This document shows positions 1 through 11,401 of a stretch of 64,000 nucleotides of DNA, in pieces. The notes under the pieces are model-generated. The model was not told the origin of the DNA. It was given only the letters and a program-made list of their open reading frames with translations, and did not search any database. Origin of the DNA: Pseudofabraea citricarpa (taxonomy: Eukaryota > Ascomycota > Leotiomycetes > Helotiales > Dermateaceae); the NCBI GenBank assembly GCA_029641185.1, contig JAPWGK010000007.1, forward strand, positions 124,001-188,000, written 5' to 3'. How positions within the stretch are numbered: the first letter of the stretch is position 1; every line of letters begins with the position of its first letter. Position numbers and translations under genes: made by a program.

Positions 1-172
1 CAGTAGTTTGGTCAATGGTGATGGGTGTGTCGACGATAACTGCCGAGGTCGGGCCTTGTATGAGAGTGCATGAGATGGGAGACCATTGGCTTTTATTTGG
101 GTCTGAGAATCCAGTTGCAGCTGGAATGATCGGAGCGACGTAGACGTCAACTTGAAGTGGTTCGAGAGCCAT
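1..172 (-). CDS. Metallo-beta-lactamase-fold hydrolase, N-terminal fragment
   Basis: Only the first 57 codons are inside the window; the gene continues past the left edge. The start is the ATG whose complement lies at 170-172. The translation begins MALEPLQVDVYVAPIIPA and continues to a segment reading CTLIQGPTSAVIVDTPIT. A strand of the form CxLIxGxxxAVxVDTP is the usual opening beta-hairpin of fungal metallo-beta-lactamase-fold proteins, just before the zinc-binding HxHxDH motif, which would lie outside the window. The catalytic motif therefore cannot be checked. No signal peptide is visible, so an intracellular protein is likely. The gene is divergent from the NmrA-like gene at 1683. Confidence 0.6.
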   Translation of the reverse strand, partial: MALEPLQVDVYVAPIIPAATGFSDPNKSQWSPISCTLIQGPTSAVIVDTPITIDQTT

Positions 173-1682
173 TGTTAGGAATGTTCCTGCCCTTCACTTC
201 TCACTTTGTTGAATAGTTGGTAATTTGAAATGCTGATTTTGACTCTCGCTTGTAAATTTTATGGCGTGTTCTGGTACTGATTGTGGTGATATTTTTTCAT
301 TTCACAGAAATGCGACCTTTATATCTTCGCCAGCCCATCAACCCAGGAGACTTTAGGCTGCTAAACGCTTTTGCTTGGCTCACGTAATGATCCGTATTAC
401 TTTATCATTGTGCATAATATAGTTCCAAAAAGGGCAAATAGGCGATAGTACATATTTTTCTCGGATTTAGCTACGGGATTTGGCTTCACCTGCATTGAAG
501 ACCTCAATCGGCTGATTTTGTTAGGATATCGCTTACCATTTTCCTCGGGTTTAACCAAGCTAAGTTGTAGGAATCACAATATTGCTATATCCGTGTCGCG
601 TAGCATTAATCCATGAGTGAAAATGTCTATCCTGCATTGAACACTGTCTAATTGACATCAAACCCAAGGGGAGTAGCCAATCGATCTTACGATAAGAATC
701 TCTGCTTTAAGTTATTGATATTTCCCCTTAAAAATTGCTTTTGCTTTTTTTGTATTTCAAAATGAATACTTATTACTAACCCTGCCCATTCTAGCATGGG
801 CATTTATCTGAATATATGCTGTATTTATATGCAATTTCTAATGCTACTTAGATGGTACTTGATGCTGAATAAAAGTTCCCCTTGTGTATCTATCTCAGAA
901 CATGCGGGATGGCAAACTCGGGAGGAATAACTCTGTCTAGGTTTGATAAGTAGAAGTGCACAGCTATTAACTGGTTGAATGTACGATCAGCATATCACGT
1001 TTGTCTGAGCACTTTTAACAAGAGTGTTGGATTATATAGCCCTCATTGATCACGACTGACTTTACAAATTTTAGCTGATATAATCAGCATTCTCGCTTAG
1101 CATTGGTTTGGACTTTTGGTCTTTGTTGCTAGCTCGCAGACAAAAGCAGTATGAGTGTACGTGTACATGTCAATTCTAGTTCGAGGGCCTTCATTGTTGG
1201 TCAGAACTCGTTTGCGAAAATCTTAATCCATATCGTTAGCAGTGGGCGTGTCTGATGATGAGGTCGATGCTAACCTTCGCATACGAACACGAGTTGTTTT
1301 AGCGAAGGCTCCTGGTTGGAGGGTGATAAGCTCTGAGATCGTCATTTACCATTTGAGGCAAATGTATCTCGGACATGAATTCATAAGTCATATATGCCGA
1401 AACTTAATCATAAGACTGCGCAGGCAACCAGCTTACCAATAATTTCAGCATTTCAGCATAACCTCGGATGGACTGCTGCAGCTAATATGATTACTTATCA
1501 GCTTACAAAATACATCTCAAGAGTCTACGGTATGACAAGGTGAGGGATTCTGAATATAAAATTCGTGCTGATCCACATCAATAAAGTATCTTCTCTCTCT
1601 ACTTCAAAAAGAGAGACCGCATAGTCTGAGATTCATAATTAACAAGTTAGCCATAGTACTTCTTCGCTCTCAAACCCTCACA
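173..1682. other. AT-rich intergenic region between divergent genes
   Basis: About 1.5 kb of AT-rich DNA shared as upstream sequence by the divergent genes on either side. The 66-residue open frame at 1242-1442 has no recognisable domain and is not called. A TATA element near 1555 belongs to the downstream gene. Nothing else was recognised. Confidence 0.6.
1555..1561 (+). promoter_or_regulatory. TATA box of the NmrA-like gene
   Basis: TATAAAA lies about 125 bp upstream of the ATG at 1683, a normal distance for a fungal TATA element with a short leader. It is inferred from sequence and position only. Confidence 0.4.
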
Positions 1683-2588
1683 ATGTCTTCACCCCCTATC
1701 AGAAACGTGTTAGTAATTGGAGCGAGTGGAAGTGTTGGAAGATCTACAATCAAAGCTTTGCTAGCAGAGAAATTTCTAGTCACAGGGCTGACTCGAGAAT
1801 CCTCCAACGCCACATTGCCCGCAGGTGTGCGACACGTCAAGGCCGACTATTCTGAAGCATCACTACTAGACGCCTTCAAAGACCAAGATGCCATTATCAG
1901 CACAGTTTCCGGTGAAGGATTGGCTACTCAGAAATTGTTTGTCGACGCCGCCATCGCGGCTAACGTAAAGGTCTTCTTCCCTTCCGAATACGGAGTTGAC
2001 ACCTCGATGCGCTCTGCGCCCGAAATCATTCCAACCCTCAAAGCTAAGATCGAGACCGTCAACTACCTTAAATCAAAGCAGGATAAGATCTCATGGACAG
2101 CGCTCATCACAGGATCTTTGTTCGACTGGGGTTTGAATATTCCTTCATTCGGAGGCTGGGATGTGCCCGCTCGTTCCGTGACAATATACGACGGCGGTAA
2201 CACTCCATATGAAGCCACAAATCTCGATCAGGTTGGCAAGGCTATCGCAGCATCATTGAAGAAGCCCGATCTCACAAGGAATCAACATGTGTATGTGAAT
2301 AGCTTCACGGTGACGCAGAATGAGGTTCTGAAGGCTCTCGAGGAAGGAACGGGTGATAAGTTCACGGTATCACAGAGTACCGCTGAAGAGTTGTGGCAAG
2401 ATGGAGCTACAAAACTGAAGGAAGGACAGGTAATATTTGGCGTAGTGGCGATGATCGCTTCAGCCTTCTACGGGAAAGGAAATTTGGCAAATTATTCAGT
2501 GACGAGAGGGTTGTGGAATGAGAAATTGGGCCTGCCCCGAGAGAACGTGGATGGATCTGTGAAGAGATATTTGGCAGAAAGTCAGTAG
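1683..2588 (+). CDS. NmrA-like / isoflavone-reductase-like NAD(P)-binding protein
   Basis: Single-exon gene of 301 residues. The N-terminus carries a Rossmann nucleotide-binding loop, GASGSVGR at residues 13-20 (GxxGxxG), followed by a strand-helix pattern and TRESS, where an Arg commonly contacts the NADP 2'-phosphate. FFPSEYGVD near residue 100 is the typical segment after the fourth strand in the isoflavone reductase/PCBER-like branch of the atypical short-chain dehydrogenases. The length of about 300 residues fits the family. The substrate cannot be inferred: fungal members include NADPH-binding regulators and small-aromatic or secondary-metabolite reductases. No signal peptide or membrane segment is seen, so it is probably cytosolic. 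The start follows the context CTCACAATG and no upstream in-frame ATG competes. Confidence 0.85.
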   Translation: MSSPPIRNVLVIGASGSVGRSTIKALLAEKFLVTGLTRESSNATLPAGVRHVKADYSEASLLDAFKDQDAIISTVSGEGLATQKLFVDAAIAANVKVFFPSEYGVDTSMRSAPEIIPTLKAKIETVNYLKSKQDKISWTALITGSLFDWGLNIPSFGGWDVPARSVTIYDGGNTPYEATNLDQVGKAIAASLKKPDLTRNQHVYVNSFTVTQNEVLKALEEGTGDKFTVSQSTAEELWQDGATKLKEGQVIFGVVAMIASAFYGKGNLANYSVTRGLWNEKLGLPRENVDGSVKRYLAESQ

Positions 2589-4141
2589 TTTAGACATGTG
2601 GGGGGTATTTTCTTGACTGTTATTGTACGAAAGTTAGCTTGATTTTCGACGACTAAACCTGATTAGTATTCTTAATTATTGTTTACAAATCGAGAAACTC
2701 CTAATGTGACATGTTGTATTTACCCATTTGCTATACTTATTTTCAGTCCCTGCTGAGCTTCATGAAGTACAAATTGAATTTCCACTGTTACAGAGACTTG
2801 AAAATTCGCTTATGTAGTCTCATAGCCTGAAACGAAATCTTCATAGTGGTATGTAATTTGCTAGGTCTTATTGTTTTTACTTTAAAACGACAAATGGGGC
2901 ATCTCTTTCTAGCGTAAATTTTCTGAGATCAACTAAGACTCTACTCTAGCTACTCGGGATCATAATTCATGAATAGTTTAATTTAAAACATCAACGTTGG
3001 TTCGTTCTATACCATCGTAAGAGAAGCATAGATTTTCCCGCTTAAAGATATAATATATCTACCAGCTGACCAGAGCCCGACAAGCTGTGAAAGAGTAAAA
3101 CAACGGTTCGCGATTAAGTAAACCCGTTTCGTTAAAAGAAACAGAGTCTGACAATAGTATATACGCTACAGAGCCCCGACAAGCTGTGAAGGAGTAAAAC
3201 GGCGGTTCGTGACTAAGTAAACCCGCTTCTCTAAGAGAAACAGAGTCTGACAACAGGAAACATATAAAGAATGACACAGATAAATATTTTAGAAAAACAG
3301 CAGATCAATTAGTGGGATATTATACTAAGCTATGAAAGGGTCAGAAGAACGCTTTTTATTATACGCCAAAAGGCGCCAGCAAAACGCTATTGCTATATAT
3401 ACCACACTGGCTTAGTATTTTATTTGCTACCTATATACGAACAGAAAGGGAAGGATATTAGCCACCAACTAGCCAACCAACCATAAAGCCAGCCTACACA
3501 AGAATATTCTCATCTTCCTCCAAAGCAGGGTAGGGGTTGTTCTTGTTGAAGTACAGAGGATAAGATCGAGTCTAGCAAGAGGGAGTTAAAATCAAGGCCT
3601 TTTTTTATTTTTTACAAGAACCGAAGAACCCACCTTCAACGCCTTGGAAGATTCTCAATTCAAACTTTTCATCCCACTTATTTTCAAGCAAAGGTCTACC
3701 AAGGATTATGCAGGGTCGCGTCCACTATCAATCAACGACGTCCACCTCCCCCGGGGTTGACGACTAGCGCCATGTGGGGAAGCTTACAACTCCACGAACG
3801 AACGGGCTTAGCTTCTGCGGTTCATGGACTTGATGCTTGCAAGTTTCGGTCAGGAAGTCATGTTGAAATATAAACATTTCTTGACTGGGGTAGTTCACTG
3901 GTCCAAGCATTCTAGAGGCTCCACATGCGCAAGTGCAAGCTTCGGAGGCAATTCAAGCAATCCAGATTATCATTGGTACAAATTTGTGATGAGTTCTAAT
4001 GGACCGGCTTTCTACGGCAATCAACTTACCCGAACACCTTCTGCTGCAGTATATTAAGGGATGTGCGGTCTTTTGGGGTCACAGTCTGTTCCACTTTGCT
4101 TTGGATATTCCTCTAGGACCTCTGCGCTGTCTCTTGTTTCG
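2589..4141. other. Intergenic region with tandem repeat and long leader-like sequence
   Basis: AT-rich spacer containing the two-copy repeat listed separately (3073-3254). Between 3500 and 4141 the composition becomes more balanced and probably holds the promoter and leader of the GH1 gene. The 77-codon frame at 3824-4057 and the upstream ATG at 4061 are not supported as coding. Confidence 0.5.
3073..3254. repeat. Two-copy tandem repeat with internal hairpin
   Basis: Two roughly 83-nt copies start at 3073 and 3171 (period about 98). Both contain the core CGACAAGCTGTGAA and end with AACAGAGTCTGACAA. They differ mostly by C/T and A/G changes. Each copy contains a short palindrome at the same place: GTTTC..GAAAC in the first and TTCTCT..AGAGAA in the second. 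The function is unknown; it could be a diverged satellite, a transposon-derived remnant or a structured RNA element. Confidence 0.6.
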
Positions 4142-6014
4142 ATGTCTCTTCATGTAATGTTTTGGGTTTCCGTTGGATGTTTTGCACACTTCGCATCTAC
4201 GCAAGCATCAGCCACTTCCCAATCAAGCCTTACTTCTCCAAGTACCAAGACTGCAAAGGTGCAGCCAACATTCTCTTATACATCATTCACTTACACAACA
4301 TTGACCGCTGATCGTTATGCTACGCCACTTCCATCGCCCGTAGCATATTCTCCTTATGCAGAAGGGTTCAGCTCTCTTTCCAGTCTCCTTCCTCAAAATG
4401 TTACCACTACGACATACTCTTTAGTGCCGAATGCTACCGATTCGGCTCTTCTCTATGGCCAAAGTGCATACTCGGCGCTTTGGGATGTTTTCAGCTATGA
4501 TATAACAGTTCCTTTCACTACCACGCCTTCTCCTACTCCTGTACCCACGAGTGATCTAGTGTACCCACCACCAACCTATTCGCCATTTGCCCAAAATGAC
4601 AATGTGCAAAGCAAGCTGCCTGCAAATTTCATTTGGGGCGTGGCAGGCTCAGCGTGGCAAATCGAAGGAGGATTAAGTGTGGAAGGAAGAGGGCCAGCTG
4701 GTTTAGACGCATTGGGTGCTCTACCAAACGCGGACAACTCTACACCACCGGTGATCACGACAATGAATTACTTTCTGTACAAGCAAGATATCTTACGTCT
4801 TGCGGCCATCGGAATGCCGTATTATTCATTCTCCATATCATGGCCGAGGGTCGTCCCTTTTGGAGTTGAAGGTTCACCTATCAACCAGGAAGCCATAGAT
4901 CATTACGAAGAGGTTATTGATTTCTGCATCGAGAACGGTGTAACCCCCATTGTTACCCTAGTGCATTTCGATTATCCTCTTCTTGCGCCTACCACCTCTG
5001 AGACTTTCCCAGCCGACTTTGCCTACTATGCCAAGCAAGTGTTGACTCGTTTCGCTGACCGGGTCCCAGTCTGGGTGACATTTAATGAGTAAGTAGATCC
5101 TGAATTGCAAAGCGTTCTCTGATTTATAGAAGCTTACACTCATCAGGCCGAATAACATCCTTGGAAATGGGTTTGCCTACAATACCAACATCTTACTTGC
5201 GCACTCTAGCATCTACAAGTTCTACAAGGAGACACTAAATGCAACTGGGAGGATGACTCTGAAGTTATCCAACAATTTCGCCTTTCCCATGGACGCCAAT
5301 TCCGCAAACGATACTGCGGCAGCAAATCGGTACCAAGATTTCCTGGTCGGGATTCTTGGGAATCCTCTGTTCCTAGGAACCAACTATCCTGCAAGTGTGC
5401 AATCGACTTTCAACGAAACCTATTTCCCACCTTTAAGCGAAGAGCAGCTAGAGCAAATTAATGGGACGATGGATTTCTTGTCTGTAGACCCATACACAAC
5501 CCAGCTTGTTGCAGCGCCCGAGGGCGGGATCGATGCATGTGTAGCAGATCCAAGTAATGCCCTGTGGCCACTATGTGTCGAGACAACACATGTCCAATCG
5601 AACGGCTGGCTGAACGGGAACCCTTCCAACGACTACTCACATACGACTTCCGCATATCTCCCAGAACACCTCTCGTACCTCTGGAATACATTCCGGCCCT
5701 CTGGAATCCTGATCGCCGAATACGGATTCAACGTCTTTGCAGAGGCGAGCATGTCTAGCGACGTGGCGCGTTTCGACATGCAGAGGAGTAATTACTACCG
5801 CGAGTTTGTCGATGCCATACGTGTGTGTATCTGGGAGAGGGGCATCAATGTTATTGGGGCGCTGGCATGGAGCGTCGTTGATAACGACGAGTTTGGAGAT
5901 CTGCAGCAGAGATACGGCTTACAGAGCTTCAACACGACGACTTTTGAGCGAAGCTTTAAGAGGAGCGCTTTTGATTACGTTGATCTTTTCAAGAGTGTGG
6001 TTGAATCAGCTTGA
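4142..6014 (+). CDS. Secreted GH1 beta-glucosidase-like protein
   Basis: Two exons (4142-5088 and 5147-6014) with a 58-bp intron of GTAAGT..CAG type; the spliced product is 604 residues. The intron splits the Glu codon of the TFNEP motif, so splicing restores the GH1 acid/base signature (Glu about residue 316). NFIWGVAGSAWQIEGG near residue 161 matches the GH1 N-terminal signature. The nucleophile region reads IAEYGFN (Glu about 507) where most GH1 enzymes have TENG, and AWSVVDNDEFG matches the C-terminal substrate-binding Trp segment. The chosen start opens a hydrophobic signal-like segment (MSLHVMFWVSVGCF); an upstream in-frame ATG at 4061 would bury it. About 135 Ser/Thr/Pro-rich residues precede the catalytic domain, which suggests a glycosylated linker or wall-associated stalk. 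Likely role: hydrolysis of beta-glycosides outside the cell. The preferred sugar is unknown. Confidence 0.88.
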
Positions 6015-7008
6015 TTCCCCAACCTTCGTGCGGTTGCATAAAACCATTCTTCTTATATCACTCACAATAGAAAGAGCATTTACTTTTCATCCAAATAAGA
6101 CCCAACCCCCAATGCATCTATGTATAGCATTTTTGAGGAAAACCCCACAACCAACTTCTAGAGTATAGCATGCTGCCTTGAAAAGTGAAACCTAAAACAA
6201 ATTTTCTGTGTGCACGAACGTCCACAGGCCACAACTTCTTGACATGAGATTTACCAACATTAACCCCCCCCCCCCCCCACAAGCTACAATAAATGAAAGA
6301 AACTCCTCCAAAATACTATGTAAAATATAGACCCCCTGTACACATGATTTCTCAACCAAAAAAGTAAAATCCACGTACGAAGGGCCATGAAAAGCATATC
6401 CCCGTCGCTTAGCAGAACGTTCAACTATCTATAGTATAGAAATTTCCCTAATTAAGATTTGTAGATATATGAAGTTCCTACTGTGCTATATAATAATCTC
6501 AACAGCTCGCCCCATGTACAGAACCAACAGCAAAAAGACCGGACCGCTCTCATGCAATCGGAGAACTCAACCGCTTCGCCATTCCAAGGCCCACCTAAGC
6601 GAGTATCAATTGCTTCTTGTTCTCAGAGTTAATTTAAGGGACCGTATCCATGATCTAGAACCACCAAAATAAGTTCCATCAACTCTTGACGATGTGTTAG
6701 TCACAACATAAGCTCGCCAGGAATGAATGGGCTGTTGTGAGGAAGGAGTGAGCGAATTGGCACGGCTATAATCTCAGTCAAATACGTCACGAAAGAGCAG
6801 AAGTAATCGTAAAAAGTCTTCATTGGCAATAAGCTATGAAAGTGCAACCATCCCACGCCCAGTGCAATCCCGATCCATTAAGAAATATTATTCCGTCACC
6901 AGACCATCGAGAAGAGGAAAAAGAATCATGCTACCACCGAGGACACCGATTGTAGTATCTCATCCATCAGCTGTCTGCAAGAATCGAAAGGGTATCGTAG
7001 AGAGACGT
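6015..7008. other. Convergent 3' intergenic region with poly-C tract
   Basis: Spacer between the 3' ends of the GH1 gene and the HSP12-type gene. It contains a run of about 15 C around 6266-6280, AT-rich untranslated-type sequence and no convincing gene. Open frames at 6469-6672 and 6823-7167 overlap the opposite-strand stress gene or lack any domain. Confidence 0.5.
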
Positions 7009-7569
7009 CTATGCCTTCTTGTTGAGGCTCTCGGCTACAAGTGGGAGATTAGCAAACATGAACAGAAGTCAAAATCGAGTAGATATTATCACTCACCAGC
7101 TGAGTTGAGGGTCTCAGATGCAGTGTTGGCCAAGTTGCCAGCAGCGTCTTTGGCAGACTCGACGTAACCCTTGCTCTGGCCCTGAGCGCTGTCGGCGTTG
7201 GATCGAGTGGCATCTCCGGCCTTCTGAGTAACGGACTTGTCTCCCTCTGTTGGTGGTTAGTAGATCAAATTCGTACGAAAGAGAGAAGACATACCAGGCT
7301 GAACAGCTCCTGCAACCTTGTCGGCAGCACCGGTGATGTTCTCGGAGGCTTGTTGAGTGTAAGACTTCTGGGAGTCGGGGGTGACCTTCTCCTTGGTTTG
7401 CTCGCCGAGACCCTTGCGCCTGTCTATGGTCAGCATTCTGTGTTTGTGCACTCAGTGGTTCCCAAGATGCATGAGGGGGATGCAGATCAGGGGGAGCACT
7501 GGGTGAATGGGTGCAAAGCAAGCAAGAGCTGCGAGGTGGAGGGGGTTAAACATACAAATCGTCAGACAT
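7009..7569 (-). CDS. HSP9/HSP12-family stress protein
   Basis: Four small exons on the minus strand: 7556-7569, 7295-7419, 7097-7246 and 7009-7034, with introns of 136, 48 and 62 bp. The spliced product is 104 residues. It begins MSDDLRKGLGEQTKEKVTPD and contains SQKSYTQQASENITGAADK, which matches the fungal HSP9/HSP12 (Awh11-like) family over its full length, including the K-x-TPDSxKS motif. These are small hydrophilic, natively disordered proteins that bind and stabilise membranes during heat, osmotic and stationary-phase stress. The first exon is only 14 nt, so the gene is easily missed by ORF calling. Alternating Ala, Lys, Gln and Ser with no Cys fits an amphipathic helix former. On the upstream side are a CCCCT (STRE-type) element at 8028-8032 and CATAAAAG near 7700. 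Confidence 0.9.
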
Positions 7570-9222
7570 GATGAAGGTTGTTTGGGTTGATGAAGGTGTT
7601 GGGTGAAGTTGGTATGTGTTGTAAGGTTGATTTGATTGAGAGTGAAGAGGTTTGGTTGTGATGATGAAGGAGAAGAGAAGAAGTCTGGGGGGAGAGGATC
7701 TTTTATGGAGGGAAAAGCACGCTAGGTCAAAGGGCTGCTGCGTTGGTTGCGTGCGTGCGTGCCTGCTCCTGCCTACTGGATCTGACGATAGTTCCTCTTC
7801 CAACTGTGGTAGTGCTGCATATCCACGGGAAGGTACCTACTGTACGAAAAAGCATACCTACTGTACAGTACACAAAACGTCATTGCTCCAGCCTTTGCCA
7901 CTTGCAGGAGAGCAAGGCTGAAGCTGCATGTCATTCGTCCCTTTTAGCTGTCACAAGCAACCGCTCGTCATAGGAGAAGCTGATCTCGAGTGCCTGAGAA
8001 TCCCATGTGAGTGAGATCAGCCTGCTACCCCTCCTGCAAGCATCCCGGGGCAAAAGGTCCGCCATCATCAGTCAATGGTTCATGCACTGTAATGTAGGTA
8101 GGTAATGTAGTGCAGTGGATTATTGTACAGCAGCTCCACATGCAGATGTGCGAAACACAAACCATCAAAAAGCTCCTTTTGCGATGATGTCATTCGCTTG
8201 TCTTTTGTGTTTGCCTCGTCCCAGCCAGAAGGGAACATACGGGAGTACTGATATTGGCACTGGCAGGAGGCAAGACTATTGCTTCAACCCGACTCGCTGA
8301 ATACAGTTACCCGTGCTTCTTTGACATAGTTTCCTGGCGGCCATGGCTCAACTGAGAACCATCTGCTGCATGCGACAGTGCCAAGCTTGGTGGCAGCCAG
8401 AACTGAAGACTACCACACACATCAAGCTTGCAGATGATGATGCAAATTGTAAAATATGGTAACATAGCACGCCATGCTCCCGTATCTCATATCTATCACA
8501 TCACCTTTCCTGCCAATGGCCTGGTCTCTGGGAATGGCACGTGACCACGAGTCGAGAATCTCTGACCTCGACTTCCAAGAAGAGCATCCCGAGAGGTATT
8601 CCATACTTCATACACTTGTAAGGATACGGTTAATCTAGACACGCATCGGAATGCGGGCAAGAATACTTTGCAAAGCATTCTGCCTCTAAAACTCAATGTC
8701 GTGACACGCATGTGACTTTGCGGGTCGTCCCACAAGCCAAACAGTTGCAACAGAAGAGCCATAAAGAGACCGACAATGGCCATGGAGCTGATGAACTCGC
8801 ATTATCGGAGCCCGGAAGCTCTTCAGAGGCGATGATAACTCAAGGATTGTTTCTCCTCTAAGATGAGAGAAGGATGAACTGTCAAGGCGCAAGTAAATTA
8901 GAGTTCAAGTAGAAGCGCGTGTAATCTTAGCTGGACGCGGTTGCTATCATGGCAACACCGCGACGACTTGTTGACAACAACCCCGCCAAAAATACCCACA
9001 ACCCTTGCAAGGTCAAAAGGCGCAATCGATCCACCACCTGCAGCTCTTCCTCTGATCTGGGTTCTTCAGGCTGATCTCAACTGCACCGTGTATTCATTCC
9101 CTTCTTCTCAGCTCGCAAGCTTTTCTCTGCAGCAGTCTCACCGACTTTCGAAGTTCACCCCCGCAGTGGCAGCGGCAACAGACCACAGCAGCATTAGGAC
9201 ACCGCTCAAATTACTACCCACC
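7570..9222. other. Divergent promoter region, HSP12-type gene and DBF2-type kinase
   Basis: About 1.65 kb between two divergent genes. The left part should drive the stress gene: it holds a CATAAAAG element, a CCCCT stress-type element (8028-8032) and CTACTGTACAGTAC near 7859. The right part, CT-rich from about 9040, is probably the leader of the kinase gene. Open frames here are short, on both strands, and carry no domain. Confidence 0.5.
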
Positions 9223-11401
9223 ATGTCGAGCTTCCTCACAAACCTCTTCCCAGCGTCGCAAGGAGGAAAGCATGATAACATCCTTCCTGTGCCACCTCCA
9301 CCTCTTCATACTCGCAACAGCCAGAATGATGCCTACGGCGAGAGACCAAGTACGCCAAACCGCAACAATTTTATCACGCCTGCCCAGACCCCTCAGGGTA
9401 GCCCAAGCAAGAATCGGAATCCTCCTGGCGCAATCGACCTGCCCAATGCCTTTGACAGTGCTATGAAACTTACAGCGTCGACGCTCGGTAGTCCTACAAA
9501 GAGTGGACGTGGTACACCATTGTCGCCAGGGAAGAGCAATGCGTTGGCCTTGGATGATTCATATTTCGCCAATTCGTCAGGCGGGGTTGACGAGAGCATT
9601 ATCCACAAGACAGCTTCAATAACAGGCAGTCCTCTGCGGAAACAGGGCAAGGAGAATACACCACCAGGTTCAAGACAAGGGGTAGAGCTCTCAGCTCAGA
9701 ACCAAGCTGCAATTTCGCGCCAAGAGCTCTACCAAAATCGAGACCAAGCCCCTCAAACAGTTCGAAAGTACAACACCCAACGAGGATTGACAGCTGAGGA
9801 GTTGGAGATACTACATAAGCCCAATGTTAAACGTTTGGCAAATGTAACCCAATTATGTGAGTGTAATATGACTTTCACATGATTCCGAACTAACCATTCT
9901 CAGATTTCCTGGACTACTACTTCGATCTTCTTACCTACGTTGGGTCTCGCCAAACACGTCTCAACCACTTCAAAACCGAATATCCAGCACCTCCTGCCAC
10001 TTCCGAAGAGACCTACAACCCCCTGTGGCAGAAATATACTGGGCGTGAGCGTGCAAACCTCCGCAAGCGTCGAGTCCGTCTTCGCCAAGGAGATTTCCAG
10101 ATTCTGACACAGGTTGGACAAGGTGGATATGGACAAGTCTTCCTGGCCCAGAAGAAAGACACTCGGGAAGTATGCGCCTTGAAGGTCATGAGCAAGAAAC
10201 TTCTTTTCAAGTTGGACGAGATTCGACATGTTCTTACAGAACGTGATATCTTGACTAATGCAAAGAGCGAGTGGCTTGTGCGTTTGCTTTATTCATTCCA
10301 AGACGATAAGAGTATTTACCTGGCAATGGTGCGTAGCTTGTTAAATGATTTTATTGAATGACGCTGACCCTTCGCAGGAGTATGTGCCTGGTGGAGATTT
10401 CCGTACATTGTTAAACAACACAGGTGTTCTTGCAAACAGACACGCCCGATTCTATATTGCAGAGATGTTCTGCTCCGTCGATGCTTTACACCAGCTGGGA
10501 TATATTCATCGAGATCTGAAACCCGAAAATTTCTTGATCGACTCCACTGGCCATGTCAAGCTCACTGACTTTGGCCTCGCAGCTGGTATGTTGGCTCCAG
10601 GCAAGATCGAATCCATGCGAGTCAAGCTTGAGAAGGTTGGAGAGACATACGTGCCATTTGGAAAGCCTATGGACCAGCGAACGGTTGCAGAGCGTAGAGA
10701 GGGATACAGATCTATGAGAGCTAGAGACGTCAACTACGCCAAGTCAATTGTTGGCTCCCCTGATTACATGGCCCCAGAAGTGTTGAAGGGAGAGGAGTAC
10801 GATTTCACGGTTGATTATTGGAGTCTAGGATGCATGCTCTTTGAGGCTTTGACTGGCTTTCCACCATTCGCTGGTGCCACTGTGGATGAGACATGGAAGA
10901 ACCTGAAGCACTGGCGTGAAGTACTTAAGAGACCAACGTGGGAGGACCCCAACTACTTCATATCCAATCGTACTTGGAACTTTATTACCTGGTTAGTTCC
11001 ACTCCTACTTCCCGATTTACCTCGCTAATAGATGTAGTTGTATCTCGTCCAAGAGCAAGCGCTTTTCATCCATCAAGGAAGTTTACAGCCATCAATATTT
11101 CGCAGAGGTCGACTGGAATTCTCTTCGTAGCCAACGTGCACCATTCGTGCCCGAACTCGACTCTGAGACTGATGCTGGTTACTTTGATGATTTCAGCAAC
11201 GAGGCTGATATGGCTAAATACAAGGAAGTGCATGATAAACAGAGTGCTTTGGAGAACATGGCTGATAGAGAAGACCCCATGAGTAAGAGTCTGTTTGTTG
11301 GATTTACTTTCAGACATCGCAAGCCTACAACCGAGGATGGCGCTAAATCAAGTCCGAGAAAGGGCATTCCTACCGATGGAACTTTCGGGACTATGCTCTG
11401 A
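9223..11401 (+). CDS. dbf2: DBF2/SID2-type NDR kinase (mitotic exit / septation)
   Basis: Four exons (9223-9856, 9904-10328, 10378-10991, 11038-11401) with introns of 47, 49 and 46 bp; the product is 678 residues. The first 200 residues are Ser/Pro/Asn-rich with several SP/TP sites. An NDR-type N-terminal regulatory region (the MOB1-binding part) precedes the kinase domain, which starts near 278 (VGQGGYGQVF). It has HRDLKPEN at about 397-402, DFG, the long AGC/NDR insert before the activation loop, and SIVGSPDYMAPE near 476. The C-terminal hydrophobic motif LFVGFTFRHR (Thr about 648) is diagnostic of the Dbf2/Sid2 branch rather than Cbk1/Orb6. Known role in the family: MOB1-bound effector kinase of the mitotic exit/septation initiation network at spindle poles and septa. 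The start is the first ATG in good context (CCACCATGTC); the upstream in-frame extension is unlikely to be coding. Confidence 0.93.

Noticed and set aside
3073..3254. tRNA-like T-arm (GGTTCGCGATT and GGTTCGTGACT) in the tandem repeat
   Set aside because: No acceptor stem, D-arm or anticodon arm could be placed at the required distances.
3059..3277. 72-codon minus-strand frame with internal peptide repeat
   Set aside because: The peptide repeat is only the translation of the DNA tandem repeat; the frame has no other protein-like feature.
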